From: Kyrpidia tusciae DSM 2912
GTDB taxonomy: Bacteria > Bacillota > Bacilli > Kyrpidiales > Kyrpidiaceae
Direction: 5' to 3'
Length of the DNA: 64,000 nucleotides
Assembly: GCF_000092905.1 (NCBI RefSeq)
Contig: NC_014098.1
Coordinates: forward strand, 2,542,001 to 2,606,000
Both the position numbers and the translations under genes were made by a program. Shown here in pieces: positions 1 through 8,139 of this stretch. The notes beneath the pieces are model-generated. The model had not been told where the DNA came from. It did not search any database and worked only from the letters and a program-made list of their open reading frames with translations. Every line of letters begins with the position of its first letter. The first letter of the stretch is position 1.

Positions 1-238
1 TGCCGGAGGGATTTTCTCTCTGTTGGACCAACTTCCGCACCGTGTTGTCAATGGCGGCGATGTGGTCGGCGTCAAAAGCGTGACGAAGCCCGAAGGTGTA
101 AGCCAGGAATCCCATCCCCAGCACGGCCGGATTATGGCCGGCACCCACCAGCAACAAGAGAACTCCCAGCAGGTGAAGGATCCCGACGCCGAGCGCATAA
201 GGCCACCAGGGATAACGGATATCGGTGCCGCTGTGCAT
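1..238 (-). CDS. Nickel/cobalt permease, NiCoT (HoxN/NixA) family, N-terminal part
   Basis: A reading frame opens at an ATG at 236-238 and runs off the left edge, so only about 79 residues are visible. After a short polar start come two hydrophobic segments and then the motif RHAFDADHI, the HAxxxxDH nickel-binding signature in transmembrane helix II of the NiCoT family. These permeases import Ni2+ or Co2+ through the cytoplasmic membrane. The gene is the last visible member of the hydrogenase operon, 37 bp after hypD, so nickel supply for the [NiFe] active site is the likely job. The C-terminal part cannot be assessed. Confidence 0.85.
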   Translation of the reverse strand, partial: MHSGTDIRYPWWPYALGVGILHLLGVLLLLVGAGHNPAVLGMGFLAYTFGLRHAFDADHIAAIDNTVRKLVQQRENPSG

Positions 239-275
239 ACGCCTTGCCTCCCTTATCGTATTGCCCTTCTCCCCA

Positions 276-1388
276 TCATTCCCCCGCCGCTTCACGCAGG
301 TAGACATGGTGGTAATAGGCTGCACAGGCACCCTCCGACGACACCATCAGAGCGCCCACGGGATGCTCCGGCGTACACTCCTTGCCGAAGAGTTTACATT
401 GATGAGGCTTGAGAACTCCTTTCAGCACCTCTCCGCACTGCGCCGCCTTGGGATCGGTCACCCGAACCCCCTGGACGGAATAGCGCATTTCGGCATCCCA
501 GGGAGCAAACGCCTCTCGGAGTTTTAAGGCCGATTGCGAGATAAATCCCAGGCCGCGCCATTCAAAAAACGGCCGGACTTCAAACACTTCGGCCATCGCT
601 TGTAAGGCCGGGCGATTGCCCTCCCAAGGAACCACCCGGGCATATTGATTCTCCACCTCGGATCTCCCTTCGCGCAACTGCCGGATCAACATCAGAATGG
701 ATTGCAGCAAATCCAGCGGTTCAAAACCGGAGATGACCACCGGCTTGCCGTACTCCCGAGCGACAAACTCGTAAGGACGAGCGCCGATGACGCTGGACAC
801 ATGGCCGGGGCCGATAAAACCGTCAATGCGCATGTCCGGGGAGTCCAAGATGGCCCGAATGGCCGGCAGGATCAGCACGTGGTTGGAAAAAACGCTAAAA
901 TTGCGCACCCCCGTCTCCCGGGCTCGGAGAAGGGTCAGTGCCGTGGACGGCGCCGTGGTCTCAAAACCAATGGCAAAAAACACAACCTGACGATCCGGGT
1001 GCTCGAGAGCGAGCTTCAGGGCATCCAAGGGAGAATACACCATGCGCACATCGGCTCCCTTGGCGCGCAATTCCAAGGGGCTCCCCCGGCGCCCCGGCAC
1101 CCTCATCACGTCCCCGAACGCGGTAAAAATCACCTTCGGCTGCTCGGCGATGGATAAGCCGTCGTCCATGCGCCCCATCGGAAGAACGCAGACCGGGCAG
1201 CCCGGCCCATGGATGAGCTCAATGTTATCCGGAAGCAAATTTTGTAATCCAAAACGATAAATGGAAAATGTGTGCCCTCCGCACACCTCCATCAACCGAT
1301 AATGACGATTGGGGTCCACCGCGCGCCGGATCTCCTCAGCGGTTTTTTGAATCAATTCCGGATCGCGAAATTCATCGACGTATTTCAT
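276..1388 (-). CDS. hypD: Hydrogenase formation protein HypD
   Basis: A 370-residue protein of normal HypD length. It carries the conserved motifs CGGHTFSIYRFG near residue 36, GPGCPVC near residue 62, GFETTAPSTA around 140 and a C-terminal cysteine-rich region that holds the [4Fe-4S] cluster. HypD works with HypC as the scaffold on which the Fe(CN)2CO group of [NiFe] hydrogenases is assembled in the cytoplasm. Its ATG overlaps the stop of the upstream variant hypC in an ATGA, which implies translational coupling. HypE and HypF, needed for cyanide synthesis, are not in the window. Confidence 0.95.
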   Translation of the reverse strand: MKYVDEFRDPELIQKTAEEIRRAVDPNRHYRLMEVCGGHTFSIYRFGLQNLLPDNIELIHGPGCPVCVLPMGRMDDGLSIAEQPKVIFTAFGDVMRVPGRRGSPLELRAKGADVRMVYSPLDALKLALEHPDRQVVFFAIGFETTAPSTALTLLRARETGVRNFSVFSNHVLILPAIRAILDSPDMRIDGFIGPGHVSSVIGARPYEFVAREYGKPVVISGFEPLDLLQSILMLIRQLREGRSEVENQYARVVPWEGNRPALQAMAEVFEVRPFFEWRGLGFISQSALKLREAFAPWDAEMRYSVQGVRVTDPKAAQCGEVLKGVLKPHQCKLFGKECTPEHPVGALMVSSEGACAAYYHHVYLREAAGE

Positions 1389-1645
1389 GGTTCCACATGC
1401 ACCTCCAAGGCCCGACCGATGGCCACACCCAAGTGAACCAGGAGAATCTCGCCCACCCGGACATCGGGCACAAAGTCGACCGCCACCTCGGCCCGCTGCC
1501 CCTTGCGGTCTTCCACCACCGCTTCATTCCCCCGAACCTCCAGCACCTGCACGGGAACGGCCACGTCGCCGCACACGGCACAGCCGTCCTCCGCCAATGT
1601 GGCGCTTCCAAACCGTTCCCATTCAGGACTCGGAAATGGCTTCAT
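1385..1645 (-). CDS. HypC/HupF-family protein, variant without the N-terminal Met-Cys
   Basis: An 86-residue protein that resembles HypC over its beta-barrel part (VPVQVLEV, then a GEILLVHLGVAIG stretch matching the end of HypC). Canonical HypC begins with Met-Cys, and that cysteine binds the iron precursor. Here about 21 residues precede a CAVCGD segment, so the first cysteine is internal and paired. It overlaps hypC upstream and hypD downstream by 4 bp each. I infer a second chaperone, possibly specific for this hydrogenase type. A paralogue with another role is possible. Confidence 0.75.
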   Translation of the reverse strand: MKPFPSPEWERFGSATLAEDGCAVCGDVAVPVQVLEVRGNEAVVEDRKGQRAEVAVDFVPDVRVGEILLVHLGVAIGRALEVHVEP

Positions 1646-1980
1646 GATCGAACATTCCTTTCCTCGGCATCCGGAATGTCCTCCCCGGACGCCAACCCGC
1701 CCGGTGCAATCTCTTCAAAACGGTATCCGCGAACCTCTTCCTCGGCCTGTGCCGCTTCCCCCAACATCGTCAGCAGCCGGATCTGTTCTTCCGCCTGTTC
1801 CTCACTGATCTTGCTCATGGCGAAGCCCACGTGGATCAGCACCCACTCACCCAGCTGCATCCCTTCGTGCCGGAGCAACCCGATATTGATGGTTCTGCGC
1901 ACTCCTGACACATCCACCACAGCGTATTGCTGTTCCTCATCGAGCAACTCCACGATCCGACCCGGTATGGCCAAACACAT
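1642..1980 (-). CDS. hypC: Hydrogenase assembly chaperone HypC
   Basis: A 112-residue protein starting MCLAIPGRIVEL, the canonical HypC/HybG/HupF start with Cys2 exposed after Met removal. The first 75 residues match the family, ending in the VLIHVGFAMSKISEEQA helix. The remaining acidic tail of about 35 residues is longer than in most HypC proteins. HypC carries the Fe(CN)2CO unit with HypD and delivers it to the large subunit. A good Shine-Dalgarno (AAGGAGGAA) precedes the ATG. It is followed by a second HypC-like gene with a 4-bp overlap. Confidence 0.95.
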   Translation of the reverse strand: MCLAIPGRIVELLDEEQQYAVVDVSGVRRTINIGLLRHEGMQLGEWVLIHVGFAMSKISEEQAEEQIRLLTMLGEAAQAEEEVRGYRFEEIAPGGLASGEDIPDAEERNVRS

Positions 1981-2043
1981 GGGCGATTGTTCCTCCTTTT
2001 TTCACGGCTTGTCGCGGCCCGGCGGAACTGCATCCGCGCTCCT

Positions 2044-3144
2044 TCAACTCAGTGCCAGCCGCCACACCAACACGCGATTGTTGCCGGAGTCGGCGACGGC
2101 CAGCAGGTTCTTGTGACACCAAAGGCCGTAAGGCCAACAAAGGGTATCCCGTCTCACCGCCTGCCAGCGGTTCTCTCCGGAATCGTCAAAATTGCTTTGC
2201 CCGATCACACCCGTTGCGGCCGGATACATCCCCTCCCGGGGCGGTCCGGGAAAAAGGAGCACCCGGTTGTTGGCCGTATCCGCCACCGCCAAGTGCTCGC
2301 CGCATAAGGCCGCACTATATGGAAAGCGGAGCCGCCGCGGGCCTTGGGGGATATGGGGAAGCTCGAAGGCCCGGTCAAAGCCTTCCTGGCCGAGGAGCAA
2401 ATCCGCGGGTCGGTCCGCATCCGGCGGAGGAGTAAAGCCGAGAACCCGGTGATTCCCGGCATCGGCCACGTATAATGTGGCGCCGTCTCCCACCACCGCA
2501 TGGGGCCAACGAAAAGTGTCGGCACCGACACCGCGGCCGCGATTTTCCGCATGGCTGTACATATCGGGCTGGCCCAATACCAGATCGGGGGGGCCGTGGC
2601 CGTCCGGCAGTCCCCGCCAGCCGAGCACCCGCCGATTGCCTGTGTCCGCCACATAGAACCATCCGTTGACATAGGCAAACCCGTACGGCCAATAAAACCC
2701 CAAGGGGCCCGCCTCTGCCCCCCGATTGGGCTCCGTGGAATCCAAATCGGGCTGACCCAAGACCCGGTCCGGCGGTTGGCCGTTTTTCTCGGGCAGGGCG
2801 TCCCAAATCAGGATGCGATGGTGCCAAGCGTCCGCCACAAACAGCCGTCCCTCCACCACCGCCACCCCGGTGGGAAGGTGCAGGAGGCCCGGTCCCTCCG
2901 CCTCGAAATCGGCATGGCCCACCACCACGTCGGCGGGTTGATGGTCCGTTTCCGGCCATCCATGCCAGATGAGAATCCGATGATTGCCCGTGTCCGCCAC
3001 CACCACGGCGCGATCATCCACATAGACCCCCCGCGGCGCATAGAGCTGAACCCGGTTCGGGCGGGCGGCCGGAAGCGCCAGCCCCCCCGGGGCCGGGGCC
3101 CCCAACCACCGCAACGGTTCCGCCGTCAACCGGGGCGTACCCAT
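2044..3144 (-). CDS. NHL-repeat protein of the hydrogenase operon
   Basis: About 366 residues from the ATG at 3144. The sequence is built of at least five copies of a V(A/V)DTGNHRI(L)-type repeat roughly 60 residues apart, which is the NHL six-bladed propeller pattern. Several blades also contain a VLGQPD-like element. There is no signal peptide, so a cytosolic propeller is expected. Such proteins occur in operons of group 2a hydrogenases, but their role is not established. An interaction or assembly platform is my inference. The start overlaps the end of the NifU/Rieske gene by 19 bp, and the Shine-Dalgarno is weak. Confidence 0.8.
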   Translation of the reverse strand: MGTPRLTAEPLRWLGAPAPGGLALPAARPNRVQLYAPRGVYVDDRAVVVADTGNHRILIWHGWPETDHQPADVVVGHADFEAEGPGLLHLPTGVAVVEGRLFVADAWHHRILIWDALPEKNGQPPDRVLGQPDLDSTEPNRGAEAGPLGFYWPYGFAYVNGWFYVADTGNRRVLGWRGLPDGHGPPDLVLGQPDMYSHAENRGRGVGADTFRWPHAVVGDGATLYVADAGNHRVLGFTPPPDADRPADLLLGQEGFDRAFELPHIPQGPRRLRFPYSAALCGEHLAVADTANNRVLLFPGPPREGMYPAATGVIGQSNFDDSGENRWQAVRRDTLCWPYGLWCHKNLLAVADSGNNRVLVWRLALS

Positions 3145-3959
3145 ACCCGCTGCTCCTCCACCCGCACGGGAAACGGTTCCAGCTGCACATGAGGGGCCGT
3201 CAGGCACTCTCCCGTCGACAGGTCATAGCGGAACCCGTGCCACGGGCAGGTCAGGACTTCCCCCTCCACCAGGCCCTTGTCGAGCGGCATCCCCATGTGG
3301 GGACACTGATTGCGATACGCCATGATCTTCGGCCCCACGCGAATCAACAGCACATTGTGGCCCCCCTGCTCGAATCGGAAGGGCCGACCGTCCGCCAACA
3401 GTTCCACCGGCGGGCCCTCCAGCCAGCCGCTGTTCCCCAGGCCGTCGACGTCATCTAAAGGAATGAATCCCGCCACCGTCTCGTCCTCAGCCACCTCGAC
3501 GCGCCGGACCTCGGGAACGCGGGCCTTCACGGCTTCTTCCACGCCGTCCCTCAGCGTCAGTGCCGAGAGAGAACACCCCGAGCAGGCTCCGTGAAGGCGC
3601 ACGTACACCACATCCGCCTCCACCTTCACCAGCTCCACGTCCCCGCCGTGAGAACGCATGTAGGGCCGCACTTCTTCCAGAACGGCGGCCACCCGGGTGA
3701 AGAGATCCTGCTTGATGATGCCGTGCATCAGAAACATGGCGTAAACAGCGGGATCCTCCACCGCCTGCAACAACAGTTCTTTGCCGGACTCCGTCGTCCG
3801 CAGGGTGCGCACCAGCCGGCGCAGGGCATGTTCATGAAAAGCTTCGATGGCCTTTTTCATCTCCATGGCCTTTTGCCGCGCATCCTCGGACAACCCCTGG
3901 ATCGCTTCCGCCGCACGGTCCACATTGGCGGCCAAAACACCGAAATCATCGAGTTGCAT
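3126..3959 (-). CDS. NifU-like domain fused to a Rieske [2Fe-2S] ferredoxin domain
   Basis: A 277-residue fusion. Residues 1-80 are helical and unassigned. Residues about 85-160 form a NifU C-terminal domain with the CSGC cluster-binding pair, and residues about 175-277 form a Rieske domain with CPHMG and CPWHG ligand boxes (two Cys, two His). NifU-type domains carry Fe-S clusters for delivery, while Rieske domains transfer electrons. The fusion lies in the hydrogenase operon between the 125-residue protein and the NHL protein. A cluster-delivery or electron-transfer partner for the hydrogenase is my inference. No Tat signal is visible. Confidence 0.9.
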   Translation of the reverse strand: MQLDDFGVLAANVDRAAEAIQGLSEDARQKAMEMKKAIEAFHEHALRRLVRTLRTTESGKELLLQAVEDPAVYAMFLMHGIIKQDLFTRVAAVLEEVRPYMRSHGGDVELVKVEADVVYVRLHGACSGCSLSALTLRDGVEEAVKARVPEVRRVEVAEDETVAGFIPLDDVDGLGNSGWLEGPPVELLADGRPFRFEQGGHNVLLIRVGPKIMAYRNQCPHMGMPLDKGLVEGEVLTCPWHGFRYDLSTGECLTAPHVQLEPFPVRVEEQRVWVRPG

Positions 3960-3967
3960 CGCGATCC

Positions 3968-4345
3968 TCAGTCACCTCCGAAGACCAGGGTCCGCTCCAA
4001 CGCCTCTTCCGTTTTCTGCAGCAACAATGCTCCGAACGCTGTCTTTGCCGCGCGTTGCACCATCTCGCCGATCGTCGTCGGCTCCGAATCAACACCCCCG
4101 GCCTCCCAGCGGCGGTTGGCGAAAGCTTGGAGAATGAGACACGATCCGGCCGGCGTGTCGAGCAGACTGTCCCGGAAAAACGCGTCGACAAACTCCCCCA
4201 CCCAGATGCCTTCCCCCTGGGGATCGGACCGCAATCGGCTCAGTGCGTGGACCGCGCCCCCGTTTCGTTGAACAATGCGCTCGGCAAACTGATCCACGGC
4301 CATCGCCAACAGGACATCAAGATATTGCCGCTCATGGGGCTCCAC
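3968..4345 (-). CDS. Hydrogenase-operon protein of unknown function, 125 residues
   Basis: The start chosen is the GTG at 4345, preceded by GGGGAGG at good spacing. It overlaps the end of the TPR gene by 14 bp. The product is a small soluble protein, mostly helical by composition, with no cysteine pair, signal peptide or membrane segment. I do not recognise the family. Position between the TPR protein and the NifU/Rieske fusion places it in the accessory block of the hydrogenase operon, where it may help assembly. Confidence 0.65.
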   Translation of the reverse strand: MEPHERQYLDVLLAMAVDQFAERIVQRNGGAVHALSRLRSDPQGEGIWVGEFVDAFFRDSLLDTPAGSCLILQAFANRRWEAGGVDSEPTTIGEMVQRAAKTAFGALLLQKTEEALERTLVFGGD

Positions 4346-5579
4346 GGCGCACCTCCCCTTTTTCGGCCGCTGCATCGCCCTCCGATTGTTGACGTAGGCG
4401 CCGGATCTCCTGGAGAATGCCGTCCACCGCCCCGGCCGCATCCTCTTCCCCATGTTCCAGGAAGCGTCGGCGGGCTTCTTCCAACCGCGGAACCGCTCGA
4501 GAGAAAGCTCCCAGGTGGGCCAGCGCGTTCCCCTGGTTCGCCAGGATCCGGGCATATCCCACCGGGTCGTCCTCCTCCCGGCGCACCTCCATCACCTCTT
4601 CGTACAGAGCCACCGCTTCCCAAAGATTCGCTTCGGGATGGGAGGTGGACACATGCTGTAAGGCGTTCGCCAAATTCATGGTGGCACTCGCCCAAAGATC
4701 CGGATGGGTGTCCTTTTGAAAGATCCGCAGCGCCTCCCGCAATCCCTGGACGGCGAGCGCGGCGCGCAAACGCGATCCGCGGTCCGTGGACGGCATCGCC
4801 AGATACGCCAGGGCCAAATTCATGTGGACCATGGCATACGCATCGGGGTGGCTCTCCCGCCGGAACACCTTGAGCGCCTCGTGATAACATTCCATCGCTT
4901 TCATCAAAAAACCCTTGCGGCCGTCCGCCCGCTCCTGATACGCCGTTCCCAGTTGAAACCACAATTCCGCCCGCACTTCGCCGAATGCCGTCCCTTCCAT
5001 CAGGTCGAGCGCCTTCCGGTAGGCGGCGATGACCGCCTCCTCGTCATCTCCCCGCATCTGCTTGGAGGCGGCCCATTCGGTATAAAGACGGGCGGCAAAA
5101 ACCGGGGAAACCCCCTCCGCCGCCTCCGCCGCAGCCTGAAGCCGCTCCAACCCCGCCTCCCAACTTCCGCGATGAATGGCGTAGTACCCCTGGGCGGCTG
5201 AGACAAACGCGCGAATTTCCCCGTCCGCCTCAGGGAGTTTCGGCGGCTCCGGGCACAGGCCCATCTGCCAGGCCACCGCATCCAACAACAGTACATAATC
5301 GCCCGCCAGTCGTTCCCTGGCCCATCCGTAAACGTCCGCCTCCGGCTGCAGGATGAAGCGATTGTAGATCCCTTCGGGACCTTCCGGCACAGCTTGCAGG
5401 ATGGTTTCGACGCTGGCCCCGCTCACACCGAGAGAGAAAAACTCCCACTCCTCCGGCCACCGTTCCGGAAGATACCCTCGCAAAAGTGCGGGCATCAACG
5501 TTTGGGCTTCCGGAACGGGGGGCAACATCAAGAAACCCGCCGTTCCGGGAAAAACGCCAATCGCCTGCGGACGTAACAT
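4332..5579 (-). CDS. Tetratricopeptide-repeat protein of the hydrogenase operon
   Basis: About 415 residues from the ATG at 5579, which has GGGGGGAG three bases upstream. An N-terminal domain of some 130 residues of unknown fold is followed by TPR-like helical pairs (for example WFQLGTAYQERADG, MNLALAYLAMP, MNLANALQ and ILANQGNALAHLG). It has no signal peptide. TPR arrays mediate protein-protein contacts. In this operon a role in holding subunits or maturation factors is likely, but the sequence does not prove it. The end overlaps the following 125-residue gene. Confidence 0.8.
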   Translation of the reverse strand: MLRPQAIGVFPGTAGFLMLPPVPEAQTLMPALLRGYLPERWPEEWEFFSLGVSGASVETILQAVPEGPEGIYNRFILQPEADVYGWARERLAGDYVLLLDAVAWQMGLCPEPPKLPEADGEIRAFVSAAQGYYAIHRGSWEAGLERLQAAAEAAEGVSPVFAARLYTEWAASKQMRGDDEEAVIAAYRKALDLMEGTAFGEVRAELWFQLGTAYQERADGRKGFLMKAMECYHEALKVFRRESHPDAYAMVHMNLALAYLAMPSTDRGSRLRAALAVQGLREALRIFQKDTHPDLWASATMNLANALQHVSTSHPEANLWEAVALYEEVMEVRREEDDPVGYARILANQGNALAHLGAFSRAVPRLEEARRRFLEHGEEDAAGAVDGILQEIRRLRQQSEGDAAAEKGEVRRGAP

Positions 5580-5613
5580 GTTCTCCCCCCTTTGCCGCCG
5601 CCACACGCCGGCT

Positions 5614-5916
5614 CTACGGTTTCGCCGCGGGCCTGGGGAGCCCGAGCGGGATGCGCAGGGCGGCCCGCTCGCCATCCCACGACGCCTCGCGCATTCCCGG
5701 CTCAACCCCTTCGGGCAACAGCTCTTCGACGAAAAGACTGCGATCCCCCCGGGCGTTGCGCCACTTCAACAACAGCCCGCCGGCGCCCGGGTGGCTGACC
5801 GGCATCAGCCACAGTTCTCCGCCGCGCACCAAGGCGATGGCGGTTCCCGTCGGGAACCGCGTCGCCTCTTCGGCGGAAAGATACACATATCCGGTCGGGG
5901 TAATCTCAACCTTCAC
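5614..5916 (-). CDS. Hydrogenase-operon protein of unknown function, 100 residues
   Basis: A small protein starting at a GTG (5916) with GGGAGG eight bases upstream and overlapping the end of the protease gene by 11 bp. The sequence alternates hydrophobic and polar residues (VEITPTGYVYLS, IALVRGGELWLMPV), which suggests a compact beta fold. It has no cysteines and no signal. I do not recognise a named family. Conserved placement after the maturation protease is the only functional clue. Confidence 0.65.
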   Translation of the reverse strand: MKVEITPTGYVYLSAEEATRFPTGTAIALVRGGELWLMPVSHPGAGGLLLKWRNARGDRSLFVEELLPEGVEPGMREASWDGERAALRIPLGLPRPAAKP

Positions 5917-6382
5917 GGTTTTCGCCTCCCAAGCGCCGAATCAGATCCGCCGCCACTCGCTCCATCGCCGTTTCCACCGCCGGAGAGAGACCCACACCCG
6001 GCTCCAGCGTTTCCGCTTCAATGAGCACAACCGTGACTTTTTCCGGGAATCGATCTTTCAGCAGCCAACGGCCGAAAGCAATGGCGTGATCCCAGCGAAA
6101 ATCGTGTAGGTTCACCGCCGTCAGAGGAGGCGTTTCCACCTCCTCGCCGGGGATCTCGAAAACGGTGCCCGGCGCAGCCCCCGTCTTGCAGGCATCGACC
6201 AAGATCAATTCTCGAGCGTCTCCGATCTGAAAAGCCACATCCATACCGGCGGTACCGCCGTCGGCGAGCCGAACGCCGGGAGGCGGCCCCAAATCCCAGA
6301 TCTTCCGCACCAACAGAGGGCCCACTCCATCGTCGCTCCGAAGTAAGTTGCCACAACCGATGACGAGCGTCACCCTCTCCAT
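5906..6382 (-). CDS. Hydrogenase maturation protease (HyaD/HybD/HupD family)
   Basis: About 158 residues. It starts with LVIGCGNLLRSDDGVGP, the family hallmark whose Asp binds nickel, and continues with DGGTAGMD and a VNLHDFRW histidine region, which complete the metal site. These endopeptidases remove the C-terminal tail of the large subunit after the Ni site is filled. The gene follows the large subunit directly (stop at 6387, start at 6382 or the GTG at 6385), fitting a dedicated protease for that subunit. Confidence 0.93.
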   Translation of the reverse strand: MERVTLVIGCGNLLRSDDGVGPLLVRKIWDLGPPPGVRLADGGTAGMDVAFQIGDARELILVDACKTGAAPGTVFEIPGEEVETPPLTAVNLHDFRWDHAIAFGRWLLKDRFPEKVTVVLIEAETLEPGVGLSPAVETAMERVAADLIRRLGGENREG

Positions 6383-6386
6383 CACC

Positions 6387-8060
6387 TCACGCTTTTCGCA
6401 CGTAAACAGCGCCGGATGCCCCGGGGGCTACAGAAACCGGCCCCACCTCATAGCGTGCCAACTGTTTGTGCGTTTTGGCATCGTAAGCGTGAACCGTGCA
6501 CACGAGGCAGGAATCGTAACTTTGGGCGATATTGGCCAATTCCACCGGATCATCGGGGTCGTTCACCGGAGTGCCGATCATCGCCGTCTCGATCGGTCCA
6601 CGATTGCCGTGGCGATCTCTCGGGCCGATATTCCAGGCCGTCGGTGTGATGACCTGGTAGTTTTCAATTTTGCCGTCCTTGATCTCAATCCAGTCGGCCA
6701 ACGCGCCGCGCGCCGCCTCCGTCGCCCCGAATCCTCGCCCTTCCGGCAATTCCTGCGGTTTGATATAAAACTTCTCATTCAGATCGATCTGCCGCAGCCA
6801 GTCCCGCACGCGCAGGTAGTATTTTGCCGATTCATGCATGCGCGCCAAAACCCGCACCATGACGCTGGGTCCAATCTCCTTTACGATGTCCAAAAACAGC
6901 GGATCGTAGTCTTGCCACGACTGAGCCCCCGGGCGGCCCGCCACCACCTGGCGCGCCAGCGGACCCGCTTCCAGCGAGACCTCTCCTACCCCGGGCAAAT
7001 CGTACCGGGGCGCTTTCGCCCACGTGTATTTGCCCTCCGATTGTGCCGCCACCGGATCGAGCGGCTCCGTCAGCCCTTCGAACGGATGGAGCGACGCTCC
7101 GCCGCGGAAGAACGAGTGGGTATGATCCTCCCGAATTCTATTCTGATCAAAGTCGTGGAAATTCTCCCCGTCGTATACCCCGGAACGGGCAATCAGCGCA
7201 TCGTTGCGCCCCTCAATGCTCGGGTAGCGGTATTTTTCCGGATTGAAGAAGCTCCCGGCCGCCAGATACCGCCCCGGACCGCCGCCGATCTTGTCGAGAC
7301 CCACATCCATGCTGTACCGGATAAACAAGCCCAGGTCCGAATCGCGATGTTCCGGTTTCTCATCCAACCAGTTGAGGACGTCCTTCCACGTCTTGTTCTC
7401 CAACCACCGCTCCAGCGAACACCCCAGCCACACCTTCTCCAGCCAGGCTTCCCGATAATATTCCAGGATGGAGATGGAACGCGTGACGTCCGAAAGCGTC
7501 GGTCCGCACATCACACCCCCGGGAACCATGAAGCTCGAATGCGGCCATTGACCCCCGAAAATGGCATAAATCTCCACCGGCTTGCTCGACACCGCCACTC
7601 CGGCCTCGTAGCTCGTGCCTTCAAAGGGCGCCCAGCGGCGAACGACCTCGTCGTACAGCTTGGAGGAAGCATACTTTCTGTGGGTCAAGCCGATGGCAAA
7701 AAGGGCATAAAACCACCTTGGAATGCTCTGCAGCGTTTCCGATGCCTGGGCGATATTGCGAACGAGGGTTGCATTGGGCGGGACCTCGGTGTGCCACGCC
7801 GTATCCAGGGCATACACCGCTTTGGTGAGGTGGCTCCCTCCGCAGATGCCGCAGATCCGCGGCGTCACGATGAGCCCCGCCTGGGGATCCTTGCCCTTGA
7901 GGATAATTTCAAAACCCCGGAACATGGTGGCTTCGGTCCAGGCATCCACCACCACGCCGTCCTCAATCGCCACCCTGACGTCCAGATCTCCTTCCACACG
8001 CCCCAGCGCGTGAACTTTGGTTTCCATCTTCCTGCCCGCCTGGGTCATGGATTTGCTCAT
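6387..8060 (-). CDS. [NiFe] uptake hydrogenase large subunit, group 2a-like
   Basis: A 557-residue large subunit. The N-terminal L1 motif RICGICG (near residue 69) and the C-terminal L2 motif SYDSCLVCTVH supply the four cysteines of the Ni-Fe site. After the final His a tail of about 33 residues starts AYDAK and should be removed by the protease encoded next. The Ser in DSC and the AYD after the cleavage point are features I associate with group 2a enzymes. It oxidises H2 together with the small subunit encoded upstream. The ATG at 8060 has a GGGGTG ribosome site. Confidence 0.95.
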   Translation of the reverse strand: MSKSMTQAGRKMETKVHALGRVEGDLDVRVAIEDGVVVDAWTEATMFRGFEIILKGKDPQAGLIVTPRICGICGGSHLTKAVYALDTAWHTEVPPNATLVRNIAQASETLQSIPRWFYALFAIGLTHRKYASSKLYDEVVRRWAPFEGTSYEAGVAVSSKPVEIYAIFGGQWPHSSFMVPGGVMCGPTLSDVTRSISILEYYREAWLEKVWLGCSLERWLENKTWKDVLNWLDEKPEHRDSDLGLFIRYSMDVGLDKIGGGPGRYLAAGSFFNPEKYRYPSIEGRNDALIARSGVYDGENFHDFDQNRIREDHTHSFFRGGASLHPFEGLTEPLDPVAAQSEGKYTWAKAPRYDLPGVGEVSLEAGPLARQVVAGRPGAQSWQDYDPLFLDIVKEIGPSVMVRVLARMHESAKYYLRVRDWLRQIDLNEKFYIKPQELPEGRGFGATEAARGALADWIEIKDGKIENYQVITPTAWNIGPRDRHGNRGPIETAMIGTPVNDPDDPVELANIAQSYDSCLVCTVHAYDAKTHKQLARYEVGPVSVAPGASGAVYVRKA

Positions 8061-8139
8061 ATCGATTCACCCCGCTTGAAATGGCTCAATCAATCGACGC
8101 CGTCGTCCCTCCGGGTTTAAAAAGCCGAACACAACCTCA

